A stretch of DNA of 21,364 nucleotides from Polaromonas sp. (GCA_023259235.1 JAHFQQ010000017.1:1-21364), one strand, 5' to 3'; numbered from the stretch's first letter, positions 1 to 7,385 are shown. Notes: generated by a model from the sequence alone, not told the origin. Made by a program: numbers and translations.

Positions 1-1169
1 AGCCACTGCTCATAGCCCTCCAGCCAAGCGGCATCGCGAACGCGCAGGTTTTCGTGGCTGATGCGCTGCGAACGGGTCACCAGTGAGTAGAAGAACTGTT
101 CGGCCTGCAGGCTGCAATAGCGGTCAACATTTTCAAACCACTCGGTGGAATTGCGCGCTGCGTTCTGGATTTTCAGCACCTCCACCGAGCGCACCGCCTG
201 GTAGGACGCCAAGGCTTCATCGGTGTCCGGGTGGGCGGCGAGGCACCGTGCCAGTTCAATCGCATCTTCAAGGGCCAGCTTGGTGCCGCTGCCGATCGAG
301 AAATGCGCTGTATGCGCCGCGTCGCCCATCAGAACGATCGGCACGCGCTTGCCGCCGATGATTTCGTGGTTGACCCAGCGCTGGCAGACTACCCGCGGAA
401 ACCGGATCCAGATTGCCGAGCCGCGGATATGCGTGGCATTGTTCATGAGGGCGTTGCCATCCAGATACCTGGCAAACAGCCGTTCGCAAAAAGCAATGCC
501 ATCTTCCTGGCTCATCTGGTCCAGGCCATGGGCTTTCCAGACCGCTTCAGGGGTTTCCACAATGAAGGTCGAAGTGGTGTCGTCGAACTTGTAGGCATGT
601 GCTGCAAACCAGCCGTGCTCAGTCTGCTCAAACGCGAAGGTGAATGCATCAAAGGTCTTGCGGGTGCCCAGCCAGACAAAGCGGCAGGTACGCAGTTCGA
701 CATCGGGCTGGTAGGTCGCCGCATAGCGATTGCGGATGCGGCTGTTCAGGCCATCACTGGCAATCACCAGATCGGCCTGGTACTGGGCACAGGCAGCCTG
801 GTCGTCCGTGACATCAGTTTCAAAGACCAGCGCCACGCCAAGGGCCAGGCAGCGATCCTGCAAGATATTGAGCAGGCGCTTGCGGCCGATGCCGCAAAAA
901 CCATGGCCGCCCGAGCGTATGGCGGTGCCCTTGAAAAACACCTCCACATCGTCCCAATGGTTGAAGGCGTCGCCAATCAGCTGCGCGCTGACCGGGTCGG
1001 CCGTGCGCAGATTGCCCAGCGTCTGGTCGGACAAGACCACGCCCCAGCCAAAGGTGTCGAAGGGGCGATTACGTTCCACTACCGTGACTTGGGTAGCAGG
1101 GTTTTGCAGCTTCATCAGCAATGCGAAGTACAAACCTGCGGGGCCGCCGCCCAGACAAAGGACATGCAT
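1..1169 (-). CDS. FAD-dependent monooxygenase, N-terminal part of a salicylyl-CoA 5-hydroxylase / 2-aminobenzoyl-CoA monooxygenase-reductase-like protein (cut by window edge)
   Basis: The frame opens at ATG 1169 and stays open to base 1, giving 389 complete codons; the 3' end lies outside the window. The protein starts MHVLCLGGGPAG, a Rossmann FAD-binding GxGxxG at residues 7-12. It has the NAD(P)H/FAD 'DG' motif at VIASDGLNSR (135-144) and the second FAD motif at GDAAHTAHFSIGSG (282-295). This last variant is what I associate with the CoA-thioester hydroxylases SdgC and ACMR. Those proteins are about 770-790 aa with a C-terminal old-yellow-enzyme-like domain, which would lie left of the window. 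The likely role is hydroxylation of an aromatic acyl-CoA in a hybrid aerobic degradation pathway. A purine-rich GAGTGAG sits about 9 bases before the ATG. The exact substrate, salicylyl-CoA or anthraniloyl-CoA, cannot be decided here. A stand-alone monooxygenase lacking the C-terminal domain is also possible. Confidence 0.85.
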   Translation of the reverse strand, partial: MHVLCLGGGPAGLYFALLMKLQNPATQVTVVERNRPFDTFGWGVVLSDQTLGNLRTADPVSAQLIGDAFNHWDDVEVFFKGTAIRSGGHGFCGIGRKRLLNILQDRCLALGVALVFETDVTDDQAACAQYQADLVIASDGLNSRIRNRYAATYQPDVELRTCRFVWLGTRKTFDAFTFAFEQTEHGWFAAHAYKFDDTTSTFIVETPEAVWKAHGLDQMSQEDGIAFCERLFARYLDGNALMNNATHIRGSAIWIRFPRVVCQRWVNHEIIGGKRVPIVLMGDAAHTAHFSIGSGTKLALEDAIELARCLAAHPDTDEALASYQAVRSVEVLKIQNAARNSTEWFENVDRYCSLQAEQFFYSLVTRSQRISHENLRVRDAAWLEGYEQW

Positions 1170-1197
1170 GTAATGAACTCACTCTAAATTAATACCG

Positions 1198-1212
1198 CAT
1201 GAATTATTCATG
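1198..1212. promoter_or_regulatory. Perfect palindrome over the -10 element, candidate repressor operator
   Basis: CATGAAT-T-ATTCATG is a perfect inverted repeat with 7-bp arms around base 1205. It covers the whole predicted -10 of the monooxygenase promoter. Identical TAAATTAAT motifs flank it at 1185-1193 and 1215-1223, 30 bp apart (about three helical turns). This is a typical position for a repressor. Aromatic-degradation genes are often controlled by MarR-type dimers that bind such AT-rich palindromes, but no regulator gene for it is visible in the window. Confidence 0.5.
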
Positions 1213-1231
1213 TATAAATTAATTCTGTCAA
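1203..1231 (-). promoter_or_regulatory. Sigma70-like promoter of the monooxygenase gene
   Basis: Read on the minus strand, a perfect -35 TTGACA (1231-1226) is followed by a 17-bp spacer and a -10 AATAAT (1208-1203), five of six matches to TATAAT. Transcription would start near 1196, leaving a leader of about 27 bases before ATG 1169. The surrounding DNA is strikingly AT-rich for this genome. The prediction rests on sequence match and spacing only. Confidence 0.6.
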
Positions 1232-1309
1232 GCGGATTTTTCGGGAAAATTCAGGTGCGGCATGCGGTGGTGCGAGGGCTTGGGCAGCGACCGCAATGGT
1301 GGTCTCCGT

Positions 1310-2080
1310 TTATGGCGCCTGGAAGCCCTTGGCCCGGTAAGTGAGCACCAGCGTATCGCGATAGCCTATTCCTTCCGGTTTGTTGGCATCGGCATCTGCC
1401 GGGAGAATAGGCGTGGTTTCGTGAATCACCCGTGCATCATCAAGCAGCAGTGCCGTCAGGGGTTGCTCCATGACAAAACGCACACCGTTCGGGCCATGCG
1501 CATCGAACACCCGTGTTTCGCCGCCCCTGACGCCGCGCCGCGCCACCATCAGCACCACCACAAAGTCCACGCCGTCACGGTGCGCGCCTTCCGGGGTGGG
1601 GCGGCCCACGCCACCAGTGGTGTCAATACGGAACTGGTGCGCTTCGATGTACCAGCGCGGCACCGGTCGAACTTGCCCGAACAACTGCCCCAGGCTGCCC
1701 AGCAGCCCGGTCCAGGCAGGACTCTGCGCTACAGCTGCCTCGACCGGGTCAAACCAGCGCTCGAAACCGCCGTGCAACGCGTTGTACTCAGTGGGTTGCC
1801 AGTGAGCACGGTGCGCCACCCGCGTCAGCAGTCCGCCAGGCAATTGCTGGATAAAGCAGGCGTGCCGACGTTTGCGGTAGTGCCCGCCATCCCGTAGGTG
1901 GACGTCCGGCGGCAGCCGGTTCCAGGAGTCGGTCAGGCTCTGCCAGTCCTGGGTCCATGCAGGTACCGGCAGATGCAGGGCAGTTGTCAGGTCGGGTGGC
2001 ATGAGCAGGCTCAGCCCGTTCTGGTGAAGTGCCTGAGCGGCCGGTTTTTGAATTGCCGGAATATTGAACATGCTGTTCAT
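1310..2080 (-). CDS. 2OG-Fe(II) dioxygenase family protein (PF10014-like)
   Basis: This 256-aa soluble protein carries the iron-binding facial triad of 2-oxoglutarate-dependent oxygenases. AHRDGVDF supplies H167 and D169, ARVIHETTP supplies H220, and R241 in GYRDTLVLTYR is the likely 2-oxoglutarate carboxylate ligand. The layout and length match the 2OG-Fe dioxygenase family that includes free-amino-acid hydroxylases such as Bacillus isoleucine dioxygenase. The reaction would be 2OG- and O2-dependent hydroxylation of a small molecule, possibly an amino acid; the substrate cannot be read from sequence. ATG 2080 is preferred over the ATG three codons later because an AGGT lies about 9 bases upstream of it. 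It lies 140 bases upstream of the monooxygenase, which has its own promoter, and is divergent from the DUF1840 gene. Confidence 0.75.
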   Translation of the reverse strand: MNSMFNIPAIQKPAAQALHQNGLSLLMPPDLTTALHLPVPAWTQDWQSLTDSWNRLPPDVHLRDGGHYRKRRHACFIQQLPGGLLTRVAHRAHWQPTEYNALHGGFERWFDPVEAAVAQSPAWTGLLGSLGQLFGQVRPVPRWYIEAHQFRIDTTGGVGRPTPEGAHRDGVDFVVVLMVARRGVRGGETRVFDAHGPNGVRFVMEQPLTALLLDDARVIHETTPILPADADANKPEGIGYRDTLVLTYRAKGFQAP

Positions 2081-2216
2081 TTTGCTTGACCTGGAACCGG
2101 CCTGGCGGCCGTACGGTCAATGGTCGTTTCAAGGTGGAAAAAAGCGCAATACGCCTACACCAACCCCTGCGTTGCCTGCGCATAATAGAGGCACTGTTTA
2201 ATTCGAGGAGCTCTCC
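2081..2216. promoter_or_regulatory. Divergent intergenic region between the dioxygenase and DUF1840 genes
   Basis: These 136 bases must carry both divergent promoters. On the plus strand CATAAT (2181-2186) could be the -10 for the DUF1840 gene, but the matching -35 position reads CACCAA, a poor match. A short CCGTACGG palindrome lies near 2109-2116. No convincing operator or promoter can be fixed for the minus-strand gene. Confidence 0.3.
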
Positions 2217-2516
2217 ATGCTGTACAAATTCAAATCCCGGGAGACCGCCGACCTGATCATGCTGGAGCCCAACGCCCGGCTAATTCTGGAAATTATTGGC
2301 AAGGATACGGGGCCCAAGGGCATCATCCTGCCCGAACAGATGCCCGCAGCCATCAAGGCGCTTGAGGCCGCCATTGCACTTGAGCAGTCAGGCGACGAAG
2401 AGGCAGCGGGAGCTGTACCTGGTGACGGACTCGGCTTGCATCAGCGCGCCATGCCCTTCCTTGACATGCTGCAGCGCAACTACACGGCGGGCGACGAGGT
2501 GGTCTGGGGCGTTTAG
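2217..2516 (+). CDS. DUF1840 domain-containing protein
   Basis: This 99-aa small acidic soluble protein covers the whole length of the DUF1840 family. It begins MLYKFKSRETADLIMLEPN, contains GPKGIILPEQMPAAIKALE in the middle and ends MLQRN..GDEVVWGV, the family's usual terminal motif. A GAGGAG ribosome site ends about 7 bases before ATG 2217. The family is common in betaproteobacteria and has no established function. The gene is monocistronic and tail-to-tail with the PaaK-like gene, with 23 bases between the stops. No terminator hairpin is evident there. Confidence 0.85.
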   Translation: MLYKFKSRETADLIMLEPNARLILEIIGKDTGPKGIILPEQMPAAIKALEAAIALEQSGDEEAAGAVPGDGLGLHQRAMPFLDMLQRNYTAGDEVVWGV

Positions 2517-2539
2517 GGCTTGGCCACAAGCGCGCACGC

Positions 2540-3811
2540 CTACTTGTAGCTGCGCGCGTCTTCTATCACCTTGCCGTCGTTAGGCAAGCTGCCCGGGGCC
2601 AGCAATTGCACCGTGCCGCGCAACTTGGTGACATCGCGAATGACCTCGCCGATGCGCTGGCCCAGCCCCGCATGGGCGGGATCTGAGGGCATGGGCTCCG
2701 CCGTCTCGACCTGAAATGTCATGCTGTCGTTGGCCATCTCGCCACTGACTACCAGCCGCGCTTTGAGCACCTCCGGAAAGCGCTGGGCAATGTCGGCCAC
2801 CTGCCCCGGGTGCACAAACATTCCGCGCACCTTCACCGTCTGGTCGGCGCGCCCCATCCAGCCTTTGATGCGTGCGTTGGTGCGCCCGGTTGGACAGATG
2901 CCCGGCAGTATGGCCGAAAGATCGCCGGTGCCAAAACGGATCAGGGGGTAGTCCGGGTTCAATGTAGTGACCACCAGTTCGCCGACCTCGCCGTCGGCCA
3001 CCGGATCGCCGGTGCCGGGACGCACAATTTCCACAATCACGCCTTCATCGAGCACCAGCCCTTCGCGTGCCTCGGTTTCGTAGGCGATAAGCCCCAGGTC
3101 CGCCGACGCGTAGCACTGGTAGCCGGCAATGCCGTGCTCCGCCAGCCAGTCGCGCAGGCTGGGTGGGAAGGCTTCGCCGGAAACCAGGGCTTTTGTGACG
3201 GTGGGCAGCGCCACCTTCATTTCGGCGGCTTTTTCAACAATGATTTTCAGAAAGCTTGGCGTGCCGATATAGCCCGCTGGCCGGAGTTCGGCCATGGCCT
3301 GCACCTGCTGCTCGGTTTGCCCGGTGCCGCCGGCAAATACGCTGCAGCCCAAGGCGTGCGCGCCGGTCTCCATCATTGAACCGGCTGGCACAAAATGGTA
3401 GCTAAAGCTGTTGTGAACCAGCTGGCCGGCTCGAAACCCGGCCGCGTGCATGGCGCGCGCCATGCGCCAGTAGTCCTTGCGCGCGCCTTCCGGCTCGTAA
3501 ATGGTGCCGGGACTGGCGAACACGCGAGGCATGCTCGCGCCAAAGCTGAGCGCGCTGAAGCCGCCGAAGGCGTCACCGCCAGCCTGGCGTTCGGCCTGCT
3601 GGCGTTCCAGCAATTCATGTTTGCGCGTCACCGGCAGGCGCGCCAGTGCAGCGCGGGCATTGACTGCATGGCTCTCCACATTGCGAAGAATGGCTGCAAA
3701 AGCGGATGAATGGGTTTGCGCGTGGGCAATTTGACTTGGCAAGGCAGCCATCAGGGCGGCCTCGCGGTCAGCGTGCGAGCGGGTTTCCAGTGCGTCGAAA
3801 AATGTGGTCAT
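2540..3811 (-). CDS. PaaK-like phenylacetate--CoA ligase family protein, divergent adenylation motifs
   Basis: The 423-aa protein has the overall plan of PaaK-type AMP-forming CoA ligases. RFGTGDLS (292-299) fits the A7-like region, GRADQTVKVRGMFVHP (320-335) joins the large and small domains, and LPNDGKVIEDAR (409-420) holds candidate catalytic Lys414. Two hallmark motifs differ. The Ser/Thr/Gly-rich ATP phosphate loop reads ASPGTIYEPEG (99-109) instead of the usual SGTTG-type sequence. The YGxTE-like motif reads YASAD (234-238). It is the last gene of the liv operon, starting 13 bases after livF behind a strong GGGAGGTG site. It probably activates the imported organic acid or acts on a related acyl adenylate, though the altered ATP loop leaves activity open. 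No membrane segments or signal peptide are seen. Confidence 0.75.
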   Translation of the reverse strand: MTTFFDALETRSHADREAALMAALPSQIAHAQTHSSAFAAILRNVESHAVNARAALARLPVTRKHELLERQQAERQAGGDAFGGFSALSFGASMPRVFASPGTIYEPEGARKDYWRMARAMHAAGFRAGQLVHNSFSYHFVPAGSMMETGAHALGCSVFAGGTGQTEQQVQAMAELRPAGYIGTPSFLKIIVEKAAEMKVALPTVTKALVSGEAFPPSLRDWLAEHGIAGYQCYASADLGLIAYETEAREGLVLDEGVIVEIVRPGTGDPVADGEVGELVVTTLNPDYPLIRFGTGDLSAILPGICPTGRTNARIKGWMGRADQTVKVRGMFVHPGQVADIAQRFPEVLKARLVVSGEMANDSMTFQVETAEPMPSDPAHAGLGQRIGEVIRDVTKLRGTVQLLAPGSLPNDGKVIEDARSYK

Positions 3812-3824
3812 GGCACCTCCCGCC

Positions 3825-4634
3825 TCAAGCCAGCCAGCGTTTGCGGCGCTTGTAGCTTTTTACATCCCTGAAGCTCTTGCGTTCGCCGCCGCCCATCCCG
3901 AGGTAGAACTCCTTCACGTCCTCGTTGTTGGCCAGGTCGCTGGCGGCGCCATCCATGACGACGCGGCCGCTCTCCATGATGTAGCCATAGTCAGCGTACT
4001 TGAGGGCCATGTTGGTGTTTTGCTCGGCCAGCAAAAAAGTGACTTTCTCGCGCTGGTTGAGGTCTTTGACGATGTTGAACACTTCCTCGACAATTTGCGG
4101 TGCCAGACCCATGGAGGGCTCGTCGAGCAGTACCATGCTGGGGTTGGCCATGAGCGCGCGGCCAATCGCGCACATCTGCTGCTCGCCACCCGAGGTGTAG
4201 GCGGCCTGCGAGGTGCGTCGTGTTTTCAGGCGTGGAAAATAGTTGTAGACCTTTTCCAGATTGGCGGCGATCTCGCTTTTGTTCTTGCGCGTGTAGGCTC
4301 CGGTCAGCAGGTTTTCCTCAATGGTCAAGTGGCCAAAGCAATGGCGTCCCTCCATCACCTGCACCACGCCACGCTGCACCAGGTCGGCCGGCGAAAGGTT
4401 TTCAATGCGTTCGCCGCGTAGCTCGATGGAGCCCTTGGTGACTTCCCCGCGCTCACCCTTGAGCAGGTTGGAAATGGCGCGCAGCGTGGTTGTCTTGCCC
4501 GCGCCATTGCCGCCCAGAAGGGCCACGATGCGGCCCTCCGGGACTTGCAGCGAAACACCCTTGAGCACAAGGATCACATGGTTGTAGATGACTTCGATGC
4601 CGTTGACGTTGAGAACGATGTTTGAGTCACTCAT
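3825..4634 (-). CDS. livF: LivF-type ABC transporter ATP-binding protein
   Basis: The 269-aa nucleotide-binding subunit has Walker A GGNGAGKT (41-48), signature TSGGEQQM (147-154) and Walker B MVLLDEP (167-173). The usual switch histidine is replaced by Gln205 in AEQN, as is normal for LivF proteins. It would pair with LivG to drive the LivH/LivM permease in the inner membrane. The C-terminal tail is longer than in standard LivF and very basic (RKSFRDVKSYKRRKRW), a form I associate with HAAT (branched-chain amino acid type) importers sitting beside CoA-ligase genes. No Shine-Dalgarno sequence is recognisable before ATG 4634 (AACAGATACACCACC). The gene follows three hairpins after livK. Both points suggest lower expression than livK. 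Confidence 0.92.
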   Translation of the reverse strand: MSDSNIVLNVNGIEVIYNHVILVLKGVSLQVPEGRIVALLGGNGAGKTTTLRAISNLLKGERGEVTKGSIELRGERIENLSPADLVQRGVVQVMEGRHCFGHLTIEENLLTGAYTRKNKSEIAANLEKVYNYFPRLKTRRTSQAAYTSGGEQQMCAIGRALMANPSMVLLDEPSMGLAPQIVEEVFNIVKDLNQREKVTFLLAEQNTNMALKYADYGYIMESGRVVMDGAASDLANNEDVKEFYLGMGGGERKSFRDVKSYKRRKRWLA

Positions 4635-4662
4635 GGTGGTGTATCTGTTTTTCGGGGTTGAA

Positions 4663-4699
4663 CCAGATGAAAGGGCGGCGTCGCCGCCCTTTCATCTGG
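4663..4699. repeat. Perfect 18-bp-arm hairpin in the livK-livF gap
   Basis: Arms 4663-4680 and 4682-4699 are exact reverse complements around a single base at 4681. The arms pair CCAGATGAAAGGGCGGCG with its complement. On the transcribed (minus) strand it is followed by TTCAACCCCG rather than a T-run, so it is not a classic intrinsic terminator. An RNA stabiliser or processing element protecting the upstream livK message is more likely. Confidence 0.85.
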
Positions 4700-4719
4700 C
4701 GGCTTTCATGGGCCGCCAG
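4696..4719. repeat. Second hairpin, overlapping the first
   Basis: CTGGCGGC (4696-4703) and GCCGCCAG (4712-4719) form an 8-bp perfect stem with an 8-base loop. Four bases (4696-4699) are shared with the end of the larger hairpin. The two folds therefore compete at their junction or form a continuous stacked structure. Confidence 0.65.
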
Positions 4720-4737
4720 CCTGCAAGTCAGCGCGAA

Positions 4738-4768
4738 CTTTCAGTGCTGGTCGAACCAGTGCTGAAAG
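4738..4768. repeat. Third hairpin in the livK-livF gap
   Basis: The outer stem pairs CTTTCAG (4738-4744) with CTGAAAG (4762-4768). After a symmetric TG/TG internal loop, the inner stem pairs CTGGT (4747-4751) with ACCAG (4755-4759) around loop CGA. It lies 20 bases after the livK stop codon in transcript order. It could be the first 3'-end block protecting the livK message. Confidence 0.65.
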
Positions 4769-4788
4769 CGCGCATGGAGCCAGGAGTC

Positions 4789-6117
4789 TCAGGACTGACA
4801 GTCAGCCGGTGTGCGGCGGGTCAACTTCTTGTCAGCCAGGTATTTGTTGGCGCCAGCCGTGATCATGGGCTTGAGGATCTGTTCATCCGCCTCGATGTAA
4901 TCGGAGGTGATGTTCCATTTCTTGCCATCCCAGGTCTCGATGCGCGCCGCGGTCGAACCCATGTGGTCGGCACACGAGGTGCTGATCGGGCGCATCACGC
5001 CGTTAAAGCCCAGCGCGTCGAGTTTGGCCTGCGTGAGGTTCAGGTTTTCCAGGCCCCAGCGCACCTGCTCGCCGCTCATGACCTTGCCCTTGCCAAAGCG
5101 CGCCTGTGCGGTGCGCACGGCCTCGTTCGAGAGCATCTGGATGATCACGCCGCGCGTGTACAGCACCGAACCCACGTCGTCCTTCGGCCCCGTGCCCTGG
5201 CCCTTGGCATACACGTACTTCAGGATGTCCTGCATCACCTTGGGCTGCTGGCCCGAGGTGTTGAGCGCCAGCGCGTGGTAGCCCTTGGCGCCTTCGCCCA
5301 CGTCCTTCACATCAGGCTCGGCGCCGGCCCACCACACGCCGTACATCTTGTCGCGTGGATAGCCGGTGGCCTGCGCCTCCTTCAGCGCCGTGGAGTTCAT
5401 GACGCCCCAGCCCCACAGGAACACATAGTCAGGCTTGCTTTGGCGAACCTGCAGCCAGGTGGCTTTTTGCTCCACGCCCGGTGCGGTGACGGGCAGCAGT
5501 TGCAGGTCAAAGCCGTGCATTTTTGCGCGTTCTTGCAGCAGCGGGATCGGCTCCTTGCCGAACGGCGCGTCAAGGTACACCAGCGTGATCTTCTTGCCCT
5601 TGAGCTTGTCGAGGCCACCCAGGGTCTTGCCAATGTGCTGGATCAGGATGTCGGCGCCGGTCCAGTAGCTGCCCATCAACGGAAAATTCCACTTGAAGGC
5701 CATGCCGTCCTGCGAAATGGAAAGACCATAGCCCAGCGTCATCAGAGGGATTTTGTCGTTTTCCACTTTCTCGGTCAGGGCAAAAGTAATGCCCGTGCTC
5801 TGCGGGTCGAACAACGCAACGCCGGGCCGGCTCTTCAGGCGCTCATAGCATTCGACACCGCGGTCGGTTGCATAGCCGGTCTCGCACTCCTCGTAGGTGA
5901 GCTTCACGCCGTTGATGCCGCCATCGCGGGCGATCACCATCTTGAGGTAATCCTGCTTGCCGTTGGCCCAGGGCGTGCCGTTGGGGGCATAGGGGCCGGT
6001 GCGGTAGGAAAGCAGCGGGAAAAACTGCTCCTTGGCTTGAGCGAATGCGCTGGTCGATACGGCCGATGCGCCGGCAGCCACCACGGCCACCGCCAGAATC
6101 AATTGACGTACTTTCAT
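4789..6117 (-). CDS. livK: Periplasmic substrate-binding protein of the HAAT-type ABC importer (LivK-like)
   Basis: The 442-aa protein is a type I periplasmic binding protein. Residues 1-26 form a clear signal peptide (MKVRQLILAVAVVAAG...) with probable cleavage after AFA. The start at 6117 is chosen over an in-frame ATG 45 codons upstream because AAAGGAGA lies just before it and the signal peptide begins there. At about 416 aa mature it is larger than E. coli LivK/LivJ (about 345 aa), matching binding proteins for aromatic or other carboxylic acids. Paired cysteines (CETGYATDRGVEC) follow the N-terminal strand. The ligand cannot be read from sequence; the two CoA-ligase neighbours and the aromatic-CoA monooxygenase point to an organic acid. 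The gene is flanked by livM, 58 bases upstream, and the three hairpins downstream. Confidence 0.88.
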   Translation of the reverse strand: MKVRQLILAVAVVAAGASAVSTSAFAQAKEQFFPLLSYRTGPYAPNGTPWANGKQDYLKMVIARDGGINGVKLTYEECETGYATDRGVECYERLKSRPGVALFDPQSTGITFALTEKVENDKIPLMTLGYGLSISQDGMAFKWNFPLMGSYWTGADILIQHIGKTLGGLDKLKGKKITLVYLDAPFGKEPIPLLQERAKMHGFDLQLLPVTAPGVEQKATWLQVRQSKPDYVFLWGWGVMNSTALKEAQATGYPRDKMYGVWWAGAEPDVKDVGEGAKGYHALALNTSGQQPKVMQDILKYVYAKGQGTGPKDDVGSVLYTRGVIIQMLSNEAVRTAQARFGKGKVMSGEQVRWGLENLNLTQAKLDALGFNGVMRPISTSCADHMGSTAARIETWDGKKWNITSDYIEADEQILKPMITAGANKYLADKKLTRRTPADCQS

Positions 6118-6175
6118 TGTTGTCTCCTTTAAAAAATAAAAACGAACCACCCGAAAACCCCAAATACCAAAAGGC

Positions 6176-7252
6176 TCAATGCGGAAACGGCCACAGCCGC
6201 AACTTCTGTTTGCCCGTGGACCAAAGCTTGGCCAGGCCGTGCGGCTCCACAATCAGGAACCAGACGATCAGGCTGCCAAAAATCATCAGTTCCGCATGGG
6301 CGACGTCGGCTGTGGAAATCTGGATACCGAACAGACCAAGAAATGCCGGCAGGAAATGGTTCAGCGCGATTGGCAACACCACGATAAAGGCGGCGCCAAA
6401 GAAGCTTCCCATGATTGAACCCAGACCGCCGATGATGACCATGAACAGCAGGCGAAATGACTGATCGACGGAGAATGCCGCCGGTTCCCAGGCGCCCAGA
6501 TAGACAAAACCCCATAGCCCGCCGGCCACGCCGATGATGAAAGAGCTGACTGCAAAGGCGCTGAGCTTGGCATACATGGGGCGAATGCCAATTACGGCAG
6601 CGGCCACGTCCATGTCGCGGATCGCCATCCACTCGCGGCCAACCGCACCGCGCACCAGGTTTTTGGCGAGCAGTGCAATCACCGCCAGAATGGTCAGGCA
6701 CAGCCAGTATTTGGCGAGAGAGCCTTCAATCGGCAGGCCGAACACCTGCAAATCGTTGACCGACACCGAACCCGATGGCGAGTCGTTGGTAAACCACTTG
6801 ATGCGCAGGAACATCCAGTCGCCGAAGAACTGCGCGGCCAGCGTGGCTACCGCCAGATACAGGCCCTTCACGCGCAGACTGGGCAGACCGAACAGAATGC
6901 CGAACAGCGTGGCGCACAGGCCGCCCAGTATCAGCGCGGCCAGCAAGGGCATGCCGGGAACGCGCACGAAGAAGTTGTAGGCGCCGTAGGCACCCACCGC
7001 CATGAAGGCGCCCGAGCCGAGCGAGATCTGGCCGCAGTAGCCGATCAGGATGTTCACGCCGAGCGCTGCCAGCGCCATGATGACAAACGGAATCAGAATG
7101 GCCTGAAACAGGTAGTCGCTGGCCAGCAGCGGCACCACCACGAAAGCAGCCAGCAGGATCAGGCCAAAGGCGATGCGGTCCTGCAGGATCGGGAAGATCT
7201 GCTGGTCCGAGCGGTAGGTGGTTTTGAATTGACCGTTTTCTCTGTAAAACAT
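6176..7252 (-). CDS. livM: LivM-type ABC transporter permease
   Basis: This 358-aa polytopic inner-membrane permease shows the family signature GYCGQISLGSGAFMAVGAY in its N-terminal third. The coupling-loop region GREWMAIRDMDVAAAVIGI lies in the middle, followed by several long hydrophobic segments and a LIVEPHGLAKLW C-terminus. It would form the translocation channel with LivH. A hydrophilic 25-residue N-terminus precedes the first membrane segment. ATG 7252 has an AGAAGGTG site at suitable distance. In transcript order it follows livH after a 127-base gap filled by a tandem repeat. Confidence 0.92.
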   Translation of the reverse strand: MFYRENGQFKTTYRSDQQIFPILQDRIAFGLILLAAFVVVPLLASDYLFQAILIPFVIMALAALGVNILIGYCGQISLGSGAFMAVGAYGAYNFFVRVPGMPLLAALILGGLCATLFGILFGLPSLRVKGLYLAVATLAAQFFGDWMFLRIKWFTNDSPSGSVSVNDLQVFGLPIEGSLAKYWLCLTILAVIALLAKNLVRGAVGREWMAIRDMDVAAAVIGIRPMYAKLSAFAVSSFIIGVAGGLWGFVYLGAWEPAAFSVDQSFRLLFMVIIGGLGSIMGSFFGAAFIVVLPIALNHFLPAFLGLFGIQISTADVAHAELMIFGSLIVWFLIVEPHGLAKLWSTGKQKLRLWPFPH

Positions 7253-7265
7253 AACACCTTCTAAT

Positions 7266-7385
7266 CAGTTGAGGACAGAGCAAATCTGCTTCGCAAATCT
7301 TGGTCTGTCCCACAAAGTCTCAAGTTGGTTGAGGACTGCGTAAATCTGCTTCTCAAATCTTGGTCTGTCCCGCAATGTCTCAGAC
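7266..7385. repeat. Tandem pair of about 60-bp imperfect direct repeats between livH and livM
   Basis: Unit 1 (7266-7325) and unit 2 (7326-7385) are in register at a 60-bp period. The 54-bp cores, 7269-7322 and 7329-7382, run from TTGAGGAC to GTCTCA and differ at only six positions. Unit 1 can fold through GGACAGA (7273-7279) and TCTGTCC (7304-7310); changes in unit 2 weaken this stem. Unit 2 reaches into the livH stop codon (TGA, 7382-7380). I do not recognise the repeat family. Confidence 0.85.

Noticed and set aside
231..1187. Plus-strand open frame of 318 codons at the left edge
   Set aside because: It is antisense to the flavin monooxygenase, whose FAD motifs are intact on the minus strand.
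4663..4699. Large hairpin as a Rho-independent terminator
   Set aside because: No T-run follows on the transcribed strand, and downstream genes livF and the PaaK-like ligase have no visible promoter of their own.
4588..6132. Plus-strand open frame of 514 codons opposite livK
   Set aside because: The opposite strand encodes a signal peptide and a complete binding protein with a strong ribosome site. The plus-strand product has no motif.
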